Part shown: positions 1 through 10,899 of the stretch, one piece after another
Layout of the letters: every line of letters starts with the position of its first letter
Position numbering within the stretch: position 1 is the first letter of the stretch
NCBI GenBank assembly: GCA_973895155.1
Contig: OZ316893.1
Span: 6,696,001 to 6,760,000 of the forward strand
Reading direction: 5' to 3'
Source of the DNA: Marsupella aquatica
Lineage: Eukaryota > Marchantiophyta
Length of the DNA: 64,000 nt
Notes under the pieces: generated by a model
Database searches by the model: none
Told to the model about the DNA's origin: nothing
The model's input: only the letters and a program-made list of their open reading frames with translations
Translations under genes and position numbers: made by a program

Positions 1-1623
1 TGAGTGATCATCAGTAAGAAGAAGAAAATACTTCTGATTTTGAATGCCAACAGTAGCGATGGGACCACACAGGTCAAGATGGATTTTCTGAAAAGGAGCA
101 GAAGCCCGAGTGTGAGTTTCGCGAGAAATCACACGAGAAGATTTGGCCAAAGTGCATACTTCACAGGATGGCAAAGTGTGAGAACCAGAAAGCGTAATGT
201 GTTCCTGTTGGATGATTTTCTGGAGGCCATCAGAATGAAGATGTGCAAATCTTCGATGAAGGAGAGGTAGAGTAACTGTTTGGGCGTAAAAATGGCTCTT
301 ATCAGGGACACAAGAAGATGTAGATTGAATCGTCAAGACCTTAAGACCATCAAGCCATTTTGCGGTGGCAAATTCGTGACCAGTAACCTGTATGATAAAG
401 CGGGACTCCCAGCCATGCCAATAGACTCCCTTCTTTTCAAGAAGATGCTCTGAGATAGTATTCAATTCGCTGCTAGGCATGTATCGAACATTGTGTAAAC
501 GAATATGTCGAAAGGATTGGTCAGTGCATCGTAATGAGAGATCAACAATGCCATATCCAGGAGAAATGATTTGACCAGCACCCGTATTGATGGAAAGCGG
601 ATCGGCAGTGTAGTCATGAAAAAGCTTCTGGTTATTACAGAAGTGATGATTGGCGCCTGAATCTGCAATCCATGTGCCCGTATCAACTGCTTGAAGCTCT
701 GTCAATTGTGCCGAATGAGAGCACTGCACAAAATTAAAGAGATCAAGATCTGGAGAAGAGTCGTGTACAGGAGCAAAAGAAGGAGAAGCCTGAACATTAT
801 TGGTACCCTGAAGACGCTGTTGAATGCGCTCCATAACAAGTGTATTTGGCTGCCAACCCGGACGTCGCAAGTGTAAATGTTTGTAGTAGCAGGTCTCCTC
901 CTTGTGACGAGGTAAACGGCAATACTTGCAAATTTCCTTGGAGAGCGACGTCGAAGGAGGCCGGGGATTGGACGTTGTCACATTGAGCTGCATCGGAGTG
1001 GGAGCAATCACAGCCAGATGATATTCGTCCTTGGCTTCTTGTAACAAAGAATCAAGAGATGGAGAAGCGGTTGGATTGCGCCGAAGGTGATCTCGGACAT
1101 TGGCTGTCCAATGCTCATAATGCTTATCCAAACTGTGTATGAATTGCATGGTTTGGACAGCAGAATCAACAACAATTCCAACGGCAGCACACCGATCAAG
1201 AGCATCTCGGTATTTTGTAGTAAAAATCTCCATATCTTCACCACGGTATTGAAGTTTGACGAAAGTCACCCAAGTGTTGTGCTTCTGAATGATGCCTTGA
1301 GGCTGGTATGTCTGCTTCAACTTATCCCAGCAAGCGGCCGCAGTGAGCACAGATGCTAGCATACTTTGAATGTGTGGTTTGCACGTAGAGAGAATAATCA
1401 TACGAGCATGTGCAGCTTGAGCATTGTAAGATTCTAAACGAGCTTGAAACTGATAGGCCTTCTCGTCCACTTCTTGTACCGGAGAAACTGCAGTACCATC
1501 AACAAATTTCCACCCGCCTGAAGATGCAAGACTAGAGGAGACAAGTAAATTCCACTGCTCATAGTTCGAGCCTCCTTCAAGTTTAGGCAACAGATGACTA
1601 GAATCGCGATATGTGAATGCCAT
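1..1623 (-). CDS. Ty1/copia gag-pol polyprotein, N-terminal 541 codons (3' part beyond the window)
   Basis: Reading the minus strand from the ATG at 1623 gives an uninterrupted frame to base 1; I checked every codon and found no stop, so the ORF leaves the window at the left edge. Order seen: copia-type gag (about residues 1-225); a CX2CX4HX4C zinc knuckle at 232-245; the retropepsin active site DSGA at 321-324; the GAG-pre-integrase HxxxxH and CxxC region at about 440-500; and the start of the integrase core with HLDLCGP (catalytic Asp at 517) and TDDHS near 538-541. Protease then integrase before RT is the Ty1/copia order. The next in-frame stop upstream is at 1765, so 1623 is a reasonable start. 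The intact frame suggests a fairly recent insertion. RT and RNase H should lie left of the window. The family call is firm; whether the whole element is intact cannot be seen. Confidence 0.93.
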   Translation of the reverse strand, partial: MAFTYRDSSHLLPKLEGGSNYEQWNLLVSSSLASSGGWKFVDGTAVSPVQEVDEKAYQFQARLESYNAQAAHARMIILSTCKPHIQSMLASVLTAAACWDKLKQTYQPQGIIQKHNTWVTFVKLQYRGEDMEIFTTKYRDALDRCAAVGIVVDSAVQTMQFIHSLDKHYEHWTANVRDHLRRNPTASPSLDSLLQEAKDEYHLAVIAPTPMQLNVTTSNPRPPSTSLSKEICKYCRLPRHKEETCYYKHLHLRRPGWQPNTLVMERIQQRLQGTNNVQASPSFAPVHDSSPDLDLFNFVQCSHSAQLTELQAVDTGTWIADSGANHHFCNNQKLFHDYTADPLSINTGAGQIISPGYGIVDLSLRCTDQSFRHIRLHNVRYMPSSELNTISEHLLEKKGVYWHGWESRFIIQVTGHEFATAKWLDGLKVLTIQSTSSCVPDKSHFYAQTVTLPLLHRRFAHLHSDGLQKIIQQEHITLSGSHTLPSCEVCTLAKSSRVISRETHTRASAPFQKIHLDLCGPIATVGIQNQKYFLLLTDDHS

Positions 1624-1684
1624 GAGAAACCTCAAAAGAAGGAAGCCGGGAGAGGTAAAATGATGAGAGTATTGATCAAATAAA

Positions 1685-1711
1685 GGCCCGTAACCTATGA
1701 TCAGGAGTATC
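1685..1711 (-). other. Candidate copia primer-binding site, anticodon-arm type
   Basis: Just inside the LTR, reading toward gag on the minus strand, is CATAGGTTACGGGCC. It resembles the complement of the initiator tRNA-Met anticodon arm (TGGGTTATGGGCC) rather than the common plant PBS TGGTATCAGAGC, which I do not see here. Half-tRNA priming of this sort is known for Drosophila copia. There are two mismatches, so this is a suggestion. Confidence 0.4.
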
Positions 1712-1714
1712 AAA

Positions 1715-2235
1715 ATGAGGTAAAGTGCACACGGAAGTACGTGAAGAGAATACACGTGAGGAACTCAATGCTGTGAGAATTGGAGACAGAAAATAGTAAA
1801 CATCGAGTCCATGAGTTCCAGTGAATAAGCTTCGAATCCTCTATTGAATATTGAACTCTGAGTACCCCAAGAATCAAACCAGACATAAGTACTTCAACCA
1901 AGAGCATTACTCGCCCGGGGAGAAAAGCTAGTTTGAATTCTTAACAGGATAAACATGAGGATCGAGCATCCACTAGACAGGAGCGGGGAGAGCAGAGCAC
2001 AACACGTGTTGAGTCCCCGCTGTCAAAACACCCCGCGTCCTTTTACATGTAAGGACAGTAAGCAGGAAAATTCACAAAATTACATAAAGAAAGTCGAGAC
2101 AAAGAACAGTAAAGGGAGAAAATCCCTTTCACAAAACCCAACTTGAATCTCACTCTAGGGGAAATTACCTCGACCGCATTCATCGTCCAGAGTGCGTCCA
2201 TCTTGATTTATGAAAAGTGAGACCTTCAACAAACA
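1715..2235 (-). repeat. 5' LTR of the copia element (approximate limits)
   Basis: The minus strand between the UGT splice donor and the gag leader starts near TGTTTGTTGAAGG (2235) or TGTTGAAGG (2231) and ends with CTCA at 1715, about 520 bp with TG...CA ends. TGTTGA is a common copia LTR start. The partner 3' LTR is off the window, so the limits and the 5-bp target duplication cannot be confirmed. Confidence 0.6.
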
Positions 2236-2253
2236 CTAAAAGTTGAATCTTAC

Positions 2254-2673
2254 CTGAGTCCAGGGGAGAAACATATCCGATACTATGCTCGTAGGGCCTC
2301 CAATGCCAATGCTCTTGTCATGAATCAGCTGCTCCCGCAATGGCTTAAACGCCTCTCGAGCAGCCCGTGAAAAGATCTTCGAGGATCCTCCGTGGATGAC
2401 TTTCGCTGGTATGGGCATACCGACGAACCGAAAGTCCAGACTTTGCAATTCCGAATTTGAGCCATCTTTAGCCGAGGTTAACTGAGCAATTGCGTCGTGG
2501 TAAGACACGAACGTGATCGTGATGCCCTTGCGGGCGAGCTGAGTCGTGAGCCTTAGCAGTGGCGTGATGTGCCCCTGGGAGCCCAGCGGAATTGCCAGCA
2601 CATGTGCAGCAGCAGGAGCCGTCACTTTGTTATTCTGATCATCTTGTACAATAGACGCCATTGCTCTGCTCAT
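2254..2673 (-). CDS. UDP-glycosyltransferase (family GT1), first exon
   Basis: This exon encodes 140 residues starting at ATG 2673. UGTs transfer a sugar from a UDP-sugar to small acceptors in the cytosol. The N-terminal domain is clear: HVLAIPLGSQGHITPLL at residues 24-40 carries the GH histidine (H35) that acts as base in the family, and SDMFLPWTQ at 132-140 carries the partner aspartate (D133). Coding stops at CAG|GTAAGA, a strong splice donor (exon end 2254, phase 0). Reading on adds five residues and then a stop. The sugar-donor PSPG box would be in a later exon left of the window, beyond the copia element that starts about 20 bp into the intron. Whether the gene still makes a full transcript is unknown. 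The specific acceptor cannot be told. Confidence 0.85.
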
Positions 2674-3910
2674 TTAACCATTCGAGCTCTGAAAGTTCAG
2701 TCACGTAAGGGGCGAAAGGTTGATCCTGAGCGAGCCATTTAGACCGATGCGGGTTCTTCTTCCACATAATGTATTGAAAGTGATGACTGCTCTCCTTCGA
2801 GCAGCTTCAGCTTGGAAGGGATCCTTCGAACAAATATCAAACGTGATACGTGTGAGGAAGGGGCAGCAGCTCCCCTCCGACGCCAGGGTGTTTGAGCCAC
2901 ATCTGCAGGTAAGGTGTCAACCGTGATGATTTTGGCCCAGTACTCATGCTAGAAAAGCTGGAGTCGGACTGTCGGAGTCAACTTGCGAACCCAGAGAAAG
3001 AGTGATCACTTTGGCAGATCATCATTGGTCATTACTGCGTCAAGACGAGGAGCTGAAGCAGTCAGTTAAGAATCATGTTCGTGTGAGGTTTTCAACGCGA
3101 ATTAATACGCATGTACAGGTGTACTGTACTATATCTCGTTTCCCAATGCGAAAGACGACATGTATCCGGGATTTTATTCGCAGCTGGACTGATTGTCAAT
3201 CGCGTCTAGGATGGCTTGAGAAGACATGTGCCTCCACTCCTGACTTTTTCTCACCGAAGCGAACTGGAGGGCTGCGATAGACTCAAGGTGGCATTACAAG
3301 ACCTTGGGTAGTTTCATTAGCGATTCTCAAACCAGCTCATTCTCTAAGGTTCCCCTGATCTAAATGTTTTAGGCTGACTAAAGATATGAGATTTCCGCTA
3401 AAGGTGATCATCAGTAATCTTGTAGTCAACACCAAAAGTTACTTTGAGCAATATGCATCAGCTCCCTTCAAGAATTGTTTGTGCCCTTTGCGGATAGTCA
3501 GTGACCATTCTAAAATTGTAGGGGCCCAACTGTCCCGCAGAAGCATGTTGAAAACCAATCTCAAACCTGAAAGTAACTCTGTGGATTAAGGTGGCCCAAA
3601 AGTTGGATTTCGGTCTAGGTCACGGACATAGATTTCTTAGAATAGCTGACTGAAAAAAACCAGATGAGAGCAAGGTTTTCTACCAAAGCTAATGTCTCAA
3701 AGGAGTTACCATACTAAAGATAGTGTAATTGGGCTAATTAAAAGAGAGTTAGAAATCATTATATGGCCCAACGACTAGTAAAGCATCCTGTGGAAATGAC
3801 GTTGGAGTCATTTTCTAGGAGACAAGTTAGGAACCTGTTTCACCCAAAAGTGATGTAGTTCTTTGGCTAGCTCCCTTCTTGCTCTCTCGTGGGAGAAGAT
3901 TTGATGATAT
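2674..3910. other. Upstream region of the UGT gene; no gene seen
   Basis: This stretch holds the expected promoter side of the UGT gene. Open frames here are under 95 codons, overlap on both strands and show no recognisable protein. No convincing TATA box or repeat was picked out. Confidence 0.5.
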
Positions 3911-3950
3911 ACTAGCCCCATGCCCGTGCGTTGCATGGAAGACTTCGAGT

Positions 3951-4083
3951 GAGGGCAAGATGTCGAGGAGAGGGCAAGATGTTGAGGTGAGGGTAAGATT
4001 GGGAAGCGAGGGCAAGATGTCAAGGAGAGGGCAAGATGTCAAGGTGAGGGCAAGATGTGAAGGTGAGGGTAAGATTTTGAGGC
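3951..4083. repeat. 19-bp minisatellite, 7 units, Helitron 3' subterminal
   Basis: Seven adjoining 19-bp units begin GAGGGCAAGATGT and differ by a few bases each. The same unit occurs three times at 8345-8401 in the complete Helitron and, in degenerate form, through 4510-5130. ORFs across these stretches on both strands are low-complexity by-products. Confidence 0.85.
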
Positions 4084-4190
4084 GAGGCAAACATGGTTGT
4101 GCATTGCAAACATATAATTCAGGCAAAAAGTCAAATAGATTAATACAAAAGTGATACAATCTTTATTCACCAATTCAATAAAGAACCTCA

Positions 4191-4496
4191 TCATATACAA
4201 TATCTTTTGTCAACCTTGCTTGACCCTCCTTGCAATCCAAAAGTAAAATCTTGATAGTTGTACTTAGGAGATGTTGCCCTTGAAAATGCTGCATACAACT
4301 GTTGGTGACTAAATACAGGCTTTGAAAGCTGTAACCCTACATGTTCTAAAGTTTGACCTTGAACTTTGTTTATGGTCATTGCATATGTCAATCGAATGGG
4401 AAATTGGACCCTACGTAATAAAAAAGGAATTGATTTGTCAGATGTCAACGGAATCCGTGGGATAAATGTAAGGGTCCTTGCATGCTTTCTTGCAAA
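4191..4496 (-). pseudogene. Helitron Rep/helicase, C-terminal end only
   Basis: About 101 codons of the PIF1-like helicase domain of a Helitron transposase. The frame is open from 4496 down to the stop at 4191 and contains [15 protein letters not shown], then motif V ([12 protein letters not shown]) and motif VI ([10 protein letters not shown]). These are the signature ends of this superfamily-1 helicase, which unwinds DNA during rolling-circle transposition. All upstream domains (Rep nuclease, motifs I-IV) are missing because of the break at about 4497. There is no start codon for this piece, so it is a fragment rather than a gene. Confidence 0.85.
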
Positions 4497-4497
4497 A

Positions 4498-6461
4498 ACT
4501 CAATGCCCATGTGTTGCACAAAAGATGTCGAGGTGACAAAACATGTCAAAGAAAGAAAAACATGTCAAGGTGATAAAAGATTCAAGGTGAGCAAAAGATG
4601 TCAAGGTGATAAAACATGGAAAGGAGAGGAAAGATGTCCCAATGAGCAAACAATGTCCAGATGATAAAAAAGGTTGAGTCCAAGAGAAACGCTTTCAAGG
4701 TGAGCAAAAGATGTTGAGGAGAGAAATAAATGTTGAGATGAGAAAGAAAAGTCTGAAAGGAGAGAAAAATACGCCAAGGTGAACAAAAGATGCCAAGGCG
4801 AGCAAAAAATGTTGAGGTGAGCCAAAAATGTCAAAGAGAGAAAAAGATGTTGAGATGAGAAAAAGATTTTGAGGAGACAAAAGATGTTGACGTGAGTGAA
4901 GGAGATAAAAACATTTTGAGATAAGGAAAAGATGTTTAGGCAAGGCAAAGATGTCAAGGCAAAGGAAGATAAAAATGTTGAGGCATTTTTAAATGTACAT
5001 TGCATTGAGGCAAAGATTTGGGGTGATGTGAACATTTTGACTTGAGGCAGAGAAATGCAAAAAGATGCAAGTGAGCCAAAGAAATGTAGATAATGCAAAT
5101 TAATGTAAGTGAGGCAAGAAAGTTGTTTAGACATCTCATATATTGTTGCGACCATCTCGTCATTATGACGATGCAATCACTCTGGCCATGAGGGTGTTGT
5201 GGCTATGCTGGTCTTGCGACCATGTTGTTGCCAAGCCCGATGCCAACGCATTGCATTGATACATTGAGGTAAGGTAAAGAACTGTTGATTAAAAGCTGGG
5301 GTTTTTTAGGTGGATCAAACTAAAAATATTGGATTCTCCATAATTCTTTCTTGGCCATTTCATGTGAAAAGTGTTGTCAATGCGGAGATCTTGTTCAAAA
5401 TAGCACATGAAATTATGTAATCATATAATGTACTTCAAGTCAACACCAAAATATGGGATAAGGTGCAAATGGGCAATGAGAGTACATGGGCAAGAGTTGG
5501 GAAAGAAATCTTTATTGTTAATGATGCAAAAGATGGAACAAAAGACTGGACAAAAGATGCATGGGGGCAAAGAGCTGGGCTCCCTACTTGGGAAAAAATT
5601 AGGGCAAAAGCAAGACTAATAGAGATGAGGGGGCATGTCAAACAATACATGTCTTGTGGAGAAATGATGTTGGGAGTTTGATCTTATTGGCCTTCATTAA
5701 AGATGCATTTTTTGAAAAGCTTTTCAAAGAGAATGTTGGAGTTTAGATGGGATAACAAATTTGGGACCTATTTTATACAAAACAAAAAACAAAAAAATAA
5801 TCAAAACATGTAAATACAGTTCACTTTGCTTTTGCATTTTTCTTTTATTTTGGAAGAAGATGTTGTTTTATTGTGAAAACTATATTGTTGGGGAGAGCAA
5901 GGATGTGGGAGGGTAAGAGCGAGTGCAAGAGAGATGATGGTCTCCGGGTGTTTTAAAACTATTGGGAGGGGAATGTTTTAATTTTCTCTCTCCCCTTTTT
6001 TCCTATTTCTATACTTCTATGCAACACCATTACTCCCTTTTTTTCTCACATTGGCACCATTAAATAAACAGAAAAATGTCCAACTAAATACAGAGAAGAA
6101 AAAAAAGGAGAAAATTAACCCATTTTCCTTCGTTCCAGAGCCTATGAGGCTCTGCAAAAATCCAAAAATTTTTCATGCCCCAAAAGATTCTCCTTCCCTT
6201 CGTGTGTACTTTCATACTTGAAAAAAACACATTTAAGATGATGTCACATAAATATCTACTCATATATTATGTCAGATTAGTATCATCTCCTATACGTTAT
6301 ATTTTACTATATGAGCATGTCATTTGACATACCTGATCAATAAATCCAAGAGTACAAAAAAATCTGTGAAAAAATCTGACAGCTCAGGTTTGTTCCCTCC
6401 ATTTCTGAATTGTAAGCAGACGAAAGAGCTTTTTGGCGGAATTGCATATTATAGAAGTAGA
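4498..6461 (-). mobile_element. Second, diverged Helitron-like element abutting the helicase fragment
   Basis: At 4498-4519 the plus strand reads ACTCAATGCCCATGTGTTGC, a degenerate match to the terminus at 3911-3935 and 8305-8329. It is followed by about 600 bp of decayed minisatellite. The likely 5' end is TCTACTTCTATAAT on the minus strand (6461 leftward), preceded by A. It matches the 5' end of the complete copy at 9415 (TCTACATCTAAAAT) and shares internal blocks with it (6345-6461 against 9284-9415). No coding sequence was seen. The 3' CTRR end is mutated, so the limits are approximate. Confidence 0.55.
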
Positions 6462-8305
6462 TGGACATGTGGGTTTCCTTTTAAATTACCACTAGCCATG
6501 ACAAAATCCTCAATTTGTGGAGCACTATGGAACGAGAAAGAGAAGAATGAGAGTAAGTGAAAAATGAAGAAGTCTTGGACATTTCCCCCTTTTATATGGC
6601 TAGTGGTGTTTTGATGCCAAAGACTCTAAAATGGACCAAATTGCCAGACTGATGACAAGACCTCCAACAAAGGGTCTGACAATGGGGACAAAAATGTGCT
6701 CCACATAAACAACAACTTAGAATGAAATGGCCCTGATCACATCTTGGAGACCAGAAAAAGTGGAAACTACCCCAATATCATCTAAAGCCACCAAATAAAA
6801 AATCTTTGGAAAGGGGGTTTATAAATGTAAATGAATCGGGGCCACCACTTTTTGTTCCAAAGACCAAAAATATTTGGAAATAAAGTTATGTAGATAAATC
6901 TTAAACCACAGCTCCCACTATAAAAAGGACCCTGCCCATTTTGCCTTTGTGGAGAGTAGACCTTGTCAGTGGTTATTTGCCTGGGTGAATAGTAGATCTA
7001 CCTCTACTACGTTCAAGGCTCTCCCACTCGTTTCCTATCATAGGACTCTTGTAACTTGATAAGAAGTATGTGGGTCTAGTTGGGATTTGTTAGTAACATT
7101 GAGTTTTCATTTTTCAACCCCTTTTCTATGAAATGGACTCTATGAAATATATTTGGAGCTAAAAAATTAGGAAAGTTAGTTAATGGAGTTTAGGGGGGAG
7201 TGGGGGCAGGGGAGAATTAGGGTGTAGGGTTCTTTTACAAATGACCCATCCATTACAACATTGTTGAGAGTAGCAAGGTTTAACCCTGGGCCCTCAGCTT
7301 ACAAAATAACAAAACATAAGTGCAACGTCCGATGGGTATTAAATATCAAATCCGCAAATAATATTATAACTTACACCATTCTAAGCAACAAGGTCCTTAT
7401 ATATCATTCTCCATTCATTATTAGAATCTTGAAGTGATTTTTTTTAAATGTGTCCCAAAGTTGTTCAATTGAAGGGTCATGGAAATACCCAATGACATGC
7501 GTCACTTGTTGATTGGACCACGTGTCAACAAACCAATGGATTAGGGTTTACGTGATTTGGGGGGAAGAGTGCTCGAAGAGTGTAGTGTTCCCCCTTGCCC
7601 CTCCTACTTTGTAAGAGCCGTTCGATGTAAGCTGCCCTAGATCGGGCAGCTAGGATTATCTGTAGTTCCAAGACCTGGGGCGAGATGGTGCGGGAGTCGA
7701 AGCATGATCCCAATCCATGAAGAGTGATGTTGCGGAGGAGCGGGCCTAGTAGGAAAGTTGGAGAGACTAGGAAGTCTCCTATTGTGGTGTTAGCTAATGA
7801 AACAATCTGTCCCTCTAATTTCAAGAACGACAATAGTGAAGCCCAATGGATTTGTCTTGAGTGTGGTGATGAAAGTATTTGTAATATTTCTTCCCATCCC
7901 ATATAATATATGGAGTAATATTAAGAATCTATGGCCCAGTAGGATGTCTGGCACATTAATTAGAGGCAGGAGTAGTGGTTGACTTCTCTGCCCCGTGTTA
8001 AGTGCAATGTCACCTCTCTTAATGTCTTGTAGACACTGAGATTTTGTTGTAATCTTTTGGAGAACTTTGATATGTAATCTAGTATAGTATAAGCTAGATG
8101 TCTAGTGATTTGTGTGCTAGATGAAGCCCCAATGGCTTTCACACATTGCCAAATACTATATGGCAATATGTTTGTTGAGTGTAATTGTGATTGAATGACA
8201 CATTAAATAAAATGTGCATGCATTATTGAATCTCTATGCAAACTATTTTTTTATTACAAATGAAGGGTATTTTAGGATCCCAAATTTTGTCTTATTATAA
8301 TAACA
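6462..8305. other. AT-rich stretch between two Helitrons; no gene called
   Basis: There are no convincing genes. A good TATA-like element, CTATAAAAAGG, lies at about 6918 with nothing recognisable downstream. A 125-codon frame at 7525-7902 (minus) and a 60-codon frame at 7724-7906 (plus) overlap each other and resemble no family I know. Confidence 0.4.
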
Positions 8306-9415
8306 CTAGCCCCATGCCCGTGCGTTGCACAAATGTTTTTGAGGGAGGGCAAGATTTTGAGGTGGGGGCAACATGTCAAGGTGAGGGCAAGATGTTGAGG
8401 TGAGGCAAACATGGTTTATGATTGGGATGTGAGGTCAGCAAGGGAGGGAGAGGAGAGCTTGGACCCCACAAGACAGGGGAGACCAATGCAAGAATACTTG
8501 TAGCTGGAGTTGGGGTGAGAGGCCAGGCCAAGGTGTAATGGTGTTTGAGGCAAGACAGAACACTTATGAGCTTTGGGGTAGAAAATCTAATTCCAAGTCA
8601 TGTCAAGGAAATGGGAGAACCAATTGAATGGGTGCCCGATTGGGTGGGAGCCATTGGCCCCTCCCACCTTGCAAAGGATTTTGTGGGGGAAGTAGTTGAG
8701 AAAAATAAGTGTCATTGAGGCAAGGTGAACTTTTGGGCCCTATGTTGATGCGGTGCACAGTTATCATTGCAATTGTGTTGTGTTTGTGGTTGGTTGTCAT
8801 TGCGGTTGTGTTGTGGTTCTGAAAGTCAATCAATTGTCATTTTGACTGGTTGTTATCATAGTGGTCGTGCCCGTGGTCATGTGATTGTTGCGGAAGTGTT
8901 GGTGTATCAACTGTGTCACTATGTTGTCATTTTATGATTGCGGAGTGTCATTTGGGTGCATGTTTGTTGGTGCCACAATGTTGTTGTTTTAGTCCATGTT
9001 GCATGTTGTGAGAGTTGAGTATTGATATTGTTGGGGAGGGCAAGTTAAGGAGTGGAGGGCTGCAAGATGGGTAAGAATGTCTCAGGGCATCATGGGGTTG
9101 CACCATGGGTTGCTTAATCTCAAGGCATTCTATTCATGTACTACTCCATGTCACTCATGCTAAAAAGTACTTTTTGAACTGTATTGCATTGAATGTGTAC
9201 TCTAGCTAGTATTGTGTAGTCTAGCTAGCACATGTCCCATGTACTAAGTATACTTTATCCTAAGTCTATTCAAATTATGGACACCTTTTCCGCCAATACA
9301 AGAGTCCCAAATATTTCTGCATATATCTGACAGTAAAACAATGTTCCCTCCTTTTTCTCTTTTTGTAAAGGGATGATAAGAGGGATTTGGCGGGATCCCT
9401 TATTTTAGATGTAGA
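8306..9415 (-). mobile_element. Complete non-autonomous Helitron, about 1.1 kb
   Basis: On the minus strand it begins TCTACATCTAAAAT at 9415 and ends CTAG at 8306. On the plus strand it is flanked by A (8305) and T (9416), so it sits between A and T as Helitrons do, with no target duplication. The 25 nt at and next to the 3' end are identical to the copy at 3911-3935. Three 19-bp minisatellite units (8345-8401) lie near the 3' end. No Rep or helicase coding is present, so it would depend on an autonomous partner. Confidence 0.75.
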
Positions 9416-10004
9416 TAAATAAGTTTTATATAAGACTGGAAATTCTTTTTAGAACGAACAAGACATATTTTAATGTTCCTCCAAAATATAACAAGGGGTA
9501 CCTGAGGGCTTCGGTCACAGGTATGTCTCATTACATTTCCCTCAATGAGGGCCCAGGGAGGTTTAATAACTTGTTGATACTTACGTGTAGCAAGACTTGG
9601 TTGAATAGGTTAATTGTCTAAGCACAACCTAACCGTGGTTAAGTGTTTCTAAGGTCACACTAGTGGAAAGGGCCTATAGGAACCTCCTTGGAGGAACAAT
9701 GCTCACACTAGATGTCAATGGTCAAGAGTTGGAGAGTGGAGTGAGAAAAGTATTGTGTCATGGAGCTCAGCTTATGACTCGCCAAAGCTAAGTATGGCCA
9801 ATTGATGTATAGTGTTAATTATATATAGTGTATCTTTTCTTTTGGTCATGGACACACCCTAAACTCCGTGAACCAAACATCTCTAAGTCAAGATACATTG
9901 TATGTTGTACACTGGTTTCTCAACACAACTAACAATAAGGATGTCCATCCATATGCAAAAAGACATTCACTTCACAACCCTTCACATGTCATAGAAATTA
10001 GTTC

Positions 10005-10836
10005 GTGGACCCCTTGGCTAATAAAATCAGGGGGAAGAGTCGATCTGAGCCATCTCCATTTCTTATCTCCGGAAATCTCGTCCGTCCATCTTAATGGCCA
10101 ATCTATGGCTCAAAAGAAAGATCTCAAATAGATCTATGGATGGGTTCTGTCCGTTTTGCAAATGGGTTAATATTTTTCAAATGAAAAATTAAACAAATCC
10201 AAGCCTTCCTAGCCGTCGATTTTGTTGATTTTACGATCTTTGCCGTCCATTTTGTAATGCCTCTAGAAATCTTATTCATCCATGTTAGAAGGCGGTCTAG
10301 GGCGCAAAAGAAAGATCTCAATGAGATATACGACTGGGTATTTTTTGTTTTGAGAATGAGTAAATAGTTTTGAGTATAAAATTTGATGAACTTTCAAGAT
10401 TCCAGCCATTCCTCCGGACCTCCCCGATCCTGAGATTCTATGTGCTCTTCCCAGCATTAATGGCCATACAATACGAGAGGTCCTTACATACCGGGAGTTG
10501 CGGTTTAACAAGGAAGTTATCAAGTTAGTTATTAGTCATTATTTATTATATGAAAAGTACTTTTGATAAATCTTTGAATTTAAGTTTTAAAATTGGAAAT
10601 GTAACTAAAACGGTTACCTAGTGACAGTTTTAACCGTCTTGCTCTTTGCATTTCCAATGTTTTTACTTTTCTTTTTACGGCACGGTGTCCCAAAATTTAC
10701 ACCCAAATTGACACAAACACGAGTGAAAACTATAAGTTTGATTCACAAAACCGACGAGTCTTGTTTGTTGCGGGTGTTGTTGACGTGGCACGCTGTGGTG
10801 CCAGGAATTTTGGAAGGGACCTCTAGTGGGGTCCGT
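10005..10836. mobile_element. Dispersed repeat with GTGGACCCC...GGGGTCC ends, copy 1
   Basis: It starts GTGGACCCC and ends GGGGTCCGT, a short terminal inverted repeat. It is closely similar along its length to 17253-17877. Copy 1 is about 200 bp longer because an internal module (roughly 10080-10310) is duplicated and diverged. No coding potential was recognised. The ends suggest a non-autonomous DNA transposon; the superfamily is unassigned and no clear target duplication was found. Confidence 0.6.
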
Positions 10837-10899
10837 AAAAATTATAAGTATTTTATTTCTAATTGTTCCATGCCACATTGATTTGTAGATTGATTGAAT

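Larger units (their letters stand above)
3912..4497 (-). mobile_element. Helitron 3' fragment carrying the end of the helicase gene
   Basis: On the minus strand the element ends in CTAG followed by host T (CTAG at 3912-3915), as Helitrons do. Two bases inside is a hairpin with 6-bp arms CCATGC/GCATGG (3918-3923 and 3933-3938) and a 9-nt loop. Further in lie seven 19-bp minisatellite units and then the C-terminal coding part of the Helitron helicase. The fragment is broken at about 4497, where a second, diverged Helitron 3' end begins. The 5' end of this copy was not found. Confidence 0.8.

Noticed and set aside
4601-5176. 191-codon minus-strand frame rich in Leu, Phe and Ser
   Set aside because: It is the translation of the decayed 19-bp minisatellite and has no domain.
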